A stretch of 64,000 nt of DNA, from the NCBI RefSeq assembly GCF_003581615.1, contig NZ_QXFH01000064.1, positions 1 through 64,000 on the forward strand, written 5' to 3'. This document shows positions 62,647 through 64,000 of this stretch, one piece after another. Position numbers and translations under genes: made by a program. Positions within the stretch are counted from its first letter, which is position 1. Each line of letters opens with the position of its first letter. Under the pieces are notes generated by a model. That model made no database searches. It was not told the origin of the DNA and saw nothing but the letters and a program-made list of their open reading frames with translations. The stretch is from Flagellimonas lutimaris (GTDB taxonomy: Bacteria > Bacteroidota > Bacteroidia > Flavobacteriales > Flavobacteriaceae).

Positions 62647-63962
62647 TATTCTGATTTAATTTTTTCCAACGCTTCTTTTACCGAGGCATTGGTTACGGTT
62701 TGGTCCTTAAAATAGGTAACTAGTTGCTGTTTTTCGGTTTCGGTGGCTCCCATTTGGTTGAGCATGTTCAACAAGTGCATCTTCATGTGGCCTTTTTGAA
62801 TGCCCGTTGTAACAAGACTACGGACTGCTGCAAAATTCTGGGCCAATCCAGCTACTGCAACAATCTGCATCAATTCTTTTGCTGTTGGATTTTGAAGAAT
62901 TTCCAAAGCAAGTTTCACTAAAGGATGCAAGGAAGTCAATCCTCCTACGGTGCCCAAGGCCAGAGGGACCTCAATCCAAAACTTGAAAATACCATCTTCG
63001 ATTTTGGCATGCGTCAAACTGGAATATTGCCCTTCTTTCGCCGCATATGCATGTACACCAGCCTCAACTGCCCTAAAATCATTCCCGGTGGCGAGGACCA
63101 CGGCATCAATGCCGTTCATAATGCCCTTGTTGTGGGTAACGGCTCGGTACGGTTCAACTTTGGCAATGTTTACGGCCTGTATAAACTTTTCTGCAAACTT
63201 TTCAGGGGGCATATCCGCATTGCCCAAGTCTGAAACAGAGCAACTAACTTCCGCTTTTACCAAACAATTGGGAACGTAGTTGGATAAAATGCTCATCACT
63301 ATCTCGATGTTTTTCTCCTCATCGGTAAAAGGATCAAAAGAAAGCGCTTGCTCTTTTAAAGTCTTGGCGAATTGCTCTAAACAGGAATTGACAAAATTGG
63401 CTCCCATGGCATCCAGTGTCTCAAAAGTGCAATGGAGCTGATGGTAACCTTCAATTTTACCGCTTAAATCCCTTAACTCGATATTATTGATGCCTCCCCC
63501 ACGTTTTTCCATGTTTTGGGTAATGGAAGCAACACTTTTAAGCAACTCAGGTTTTACAAAATTGAAGAAACCAGATAGTTTTTCTTTATCACCTTTATAA
63601 ATAAAGTGAACCTGCCCTACTTTTTCGGTACCAAGAATTTCTGTTTTAAAACCACCACGCTCCAACCAAAATTTGGCAGCTTTGCTAGCCGCAGCGACCA
63701 CCGAGCTTTCCTCTATGGCCATGGGAATGGCCAAATAGTCCCCATTGATCAAAAAATTGGGTGCAATGGCAAAGGGCAGATAGTAATTGGATATGGTGTT
63801 CTCTATAAACTCATCGTGCAATTTTTGCACTTTAGGGTTAGCATTCCAATACTGTTCCAATAACCTTTTGGTATTTTTTGGGTCCTTGGTGCAATTAGTG
63901 GCTATCCAATCTATTTTTTCAGTTTTGGAGAGTTTGGAAAATCCTTGAACGGGAGTCTTCAT
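62646..63962 (-). CDS. mvaA: hydroxymethylglutaryl-CoA reductase, class II
   Basis: 438 residues. Reduces HMG-CoA to mevalonate (the class is often named degradative, but in Bacteroidota it serves isoprenoid synthesis). Recognised by PFAIAPNFLINGDYLAIPMAIEESSVVAA (catalytic Glu in EESS), the MNGIDAVVLATGNDFRAVEAGVHAYAA block and LGTVGGLTSLHP. First gene of the pair with the GHMP kinase; coupled by TAATG. Confidence 0.93.
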   Translation of the reverse strand: MKTPVQGFSKLSKTEKIDWIATNCTKDPKNTKRLLEQYWNANPKVQKLHDEFIENTISNYYLPFAIAPNFLINGDYLAIPMAIEESSVVAAASKAAKFWLERGGFKTEILGTEKVGQVHFIYKGDKEKLSGFFNFVKPELLKSVASITQNMEKRGGGINNIELRDLSGKIEGYHQLHCTFETLDAMGANFVNSCLEQFAKTLKEQALSFDPFTDEEKNIEIVMSILSNYVPNCLVKAEVSCSVSDLGNADMPPEKFAEKFIQAVNIAKVEPYRAVTHNKGIMNGIDAVVLATGNDFRAVEAGVHAYAAKEGQYSSLTHAKIEDGIFKFWIEVPLALGTVGGLTSLHPLVKLALEILQNPTAKELMQIVAVAGLAQNFAAVRSLVTTGIQKGHMKMHLLNMLNQMGATETEKQQLVTYFKDQTVTNASVKEALEKIKSE

Positions 63963-64000
63963 AAAGCTGGGTTAAAGCTTTCAAATATACGGATATTGAC

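Overview
The window reads as chromosome of a marine-type member of the Flavobacteriaceae (Bacteroidota). The evidence is AT-rich sequence with dense operons, TTG-N21-TAnnTTTG type promoters, secreted or outer-membrane families typical of the phylum (DUF5916, MG2/plug proteins, PorV-like barrels), the acylated-citrulline arginine route with an ArgF' type transcarbamylase, and a GYDIA-family GHMP kinase next to a class II HMG-CoA reductase. No CRISPR array, rRNA, transposase or integrase was seen. One tRNA (Phe, GAA) is present.

Region by region. 1-350: a possible decayed reading frame. 336-2525: a DUF5916 outer-membrane protein. 2739-11713: a leftward type III polyketide synthase operon (FAD oxidoreductase, methyltransferase, type III PKS, enoyl-ACP reductase, hotdog dehydratase, MG2/plug surface protein, ketosynthase, ACP, phosphopantetheinyl transferase). 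It has its own fatty-acyl starter machinery and resembles phenolic-lipid (alkylresorcinol/quinone) systems. 11941-16076: a secreted serine hydrolase, an AraC regulator and an M1 peptidase. 16127-25899: a full leftward arginine operon (GNAT, argG, argC, proC, argD, argF', SDR, argB, argE, argH), with REP-like repeats in each of its wide gaps.

26121-32709: a membrane glycosyltransferase trio, then a polyferredoxin and FAD-oxidoreductase pair. 32838-34884: a GH113 lipoprotein and an amidase-like LysM protein (rightward). 34901-37289: ArsM-type methyltransferase, purine nucleoside phosphorylase and TIGR04282 glycosyltransferase, an arsenosugar-type set without arsS in view. 37482-42981: hybrid histidine kinase, GH32 fructanase and a divergent pyruvate kinase. 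43067-49156: mostly small or membrane genes (GH3 protein, metalloprotease-like, small barrel, cardiolipin synthase, acidic lipoprotein, DUF1328), including two genes of under 60 codons.

49339-53080 is an accessory patch ending at tRNA-Phe. It holds a degenerate SRAP protein, an AraC regulator, a split ORF divergent from an XRE repressor with twin palindromes between them, an SRPBCC gene between inverted repeats, and a frameshifted 3' fragment of a second araC gene. 53183-60954 is a rightward housekeeping run (coaX, outer-membrane protein, TPR protein, lptC, small membrane protein, CNNM/GldE-like protein, PpiD-like foldase). 61022-63962 holds a frameshifted secreted-protein gene and the mevalonate-pathway pair.

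The novelty is mainly in the type III PKS operon with its dedicated acyl-supply genes, the arginine operon (Ser in the transcarbamylase specificity position, a GNAT with a Cys-rich tail), the arsenosugar-like trio, and the tRNA-flanked accessory patch.
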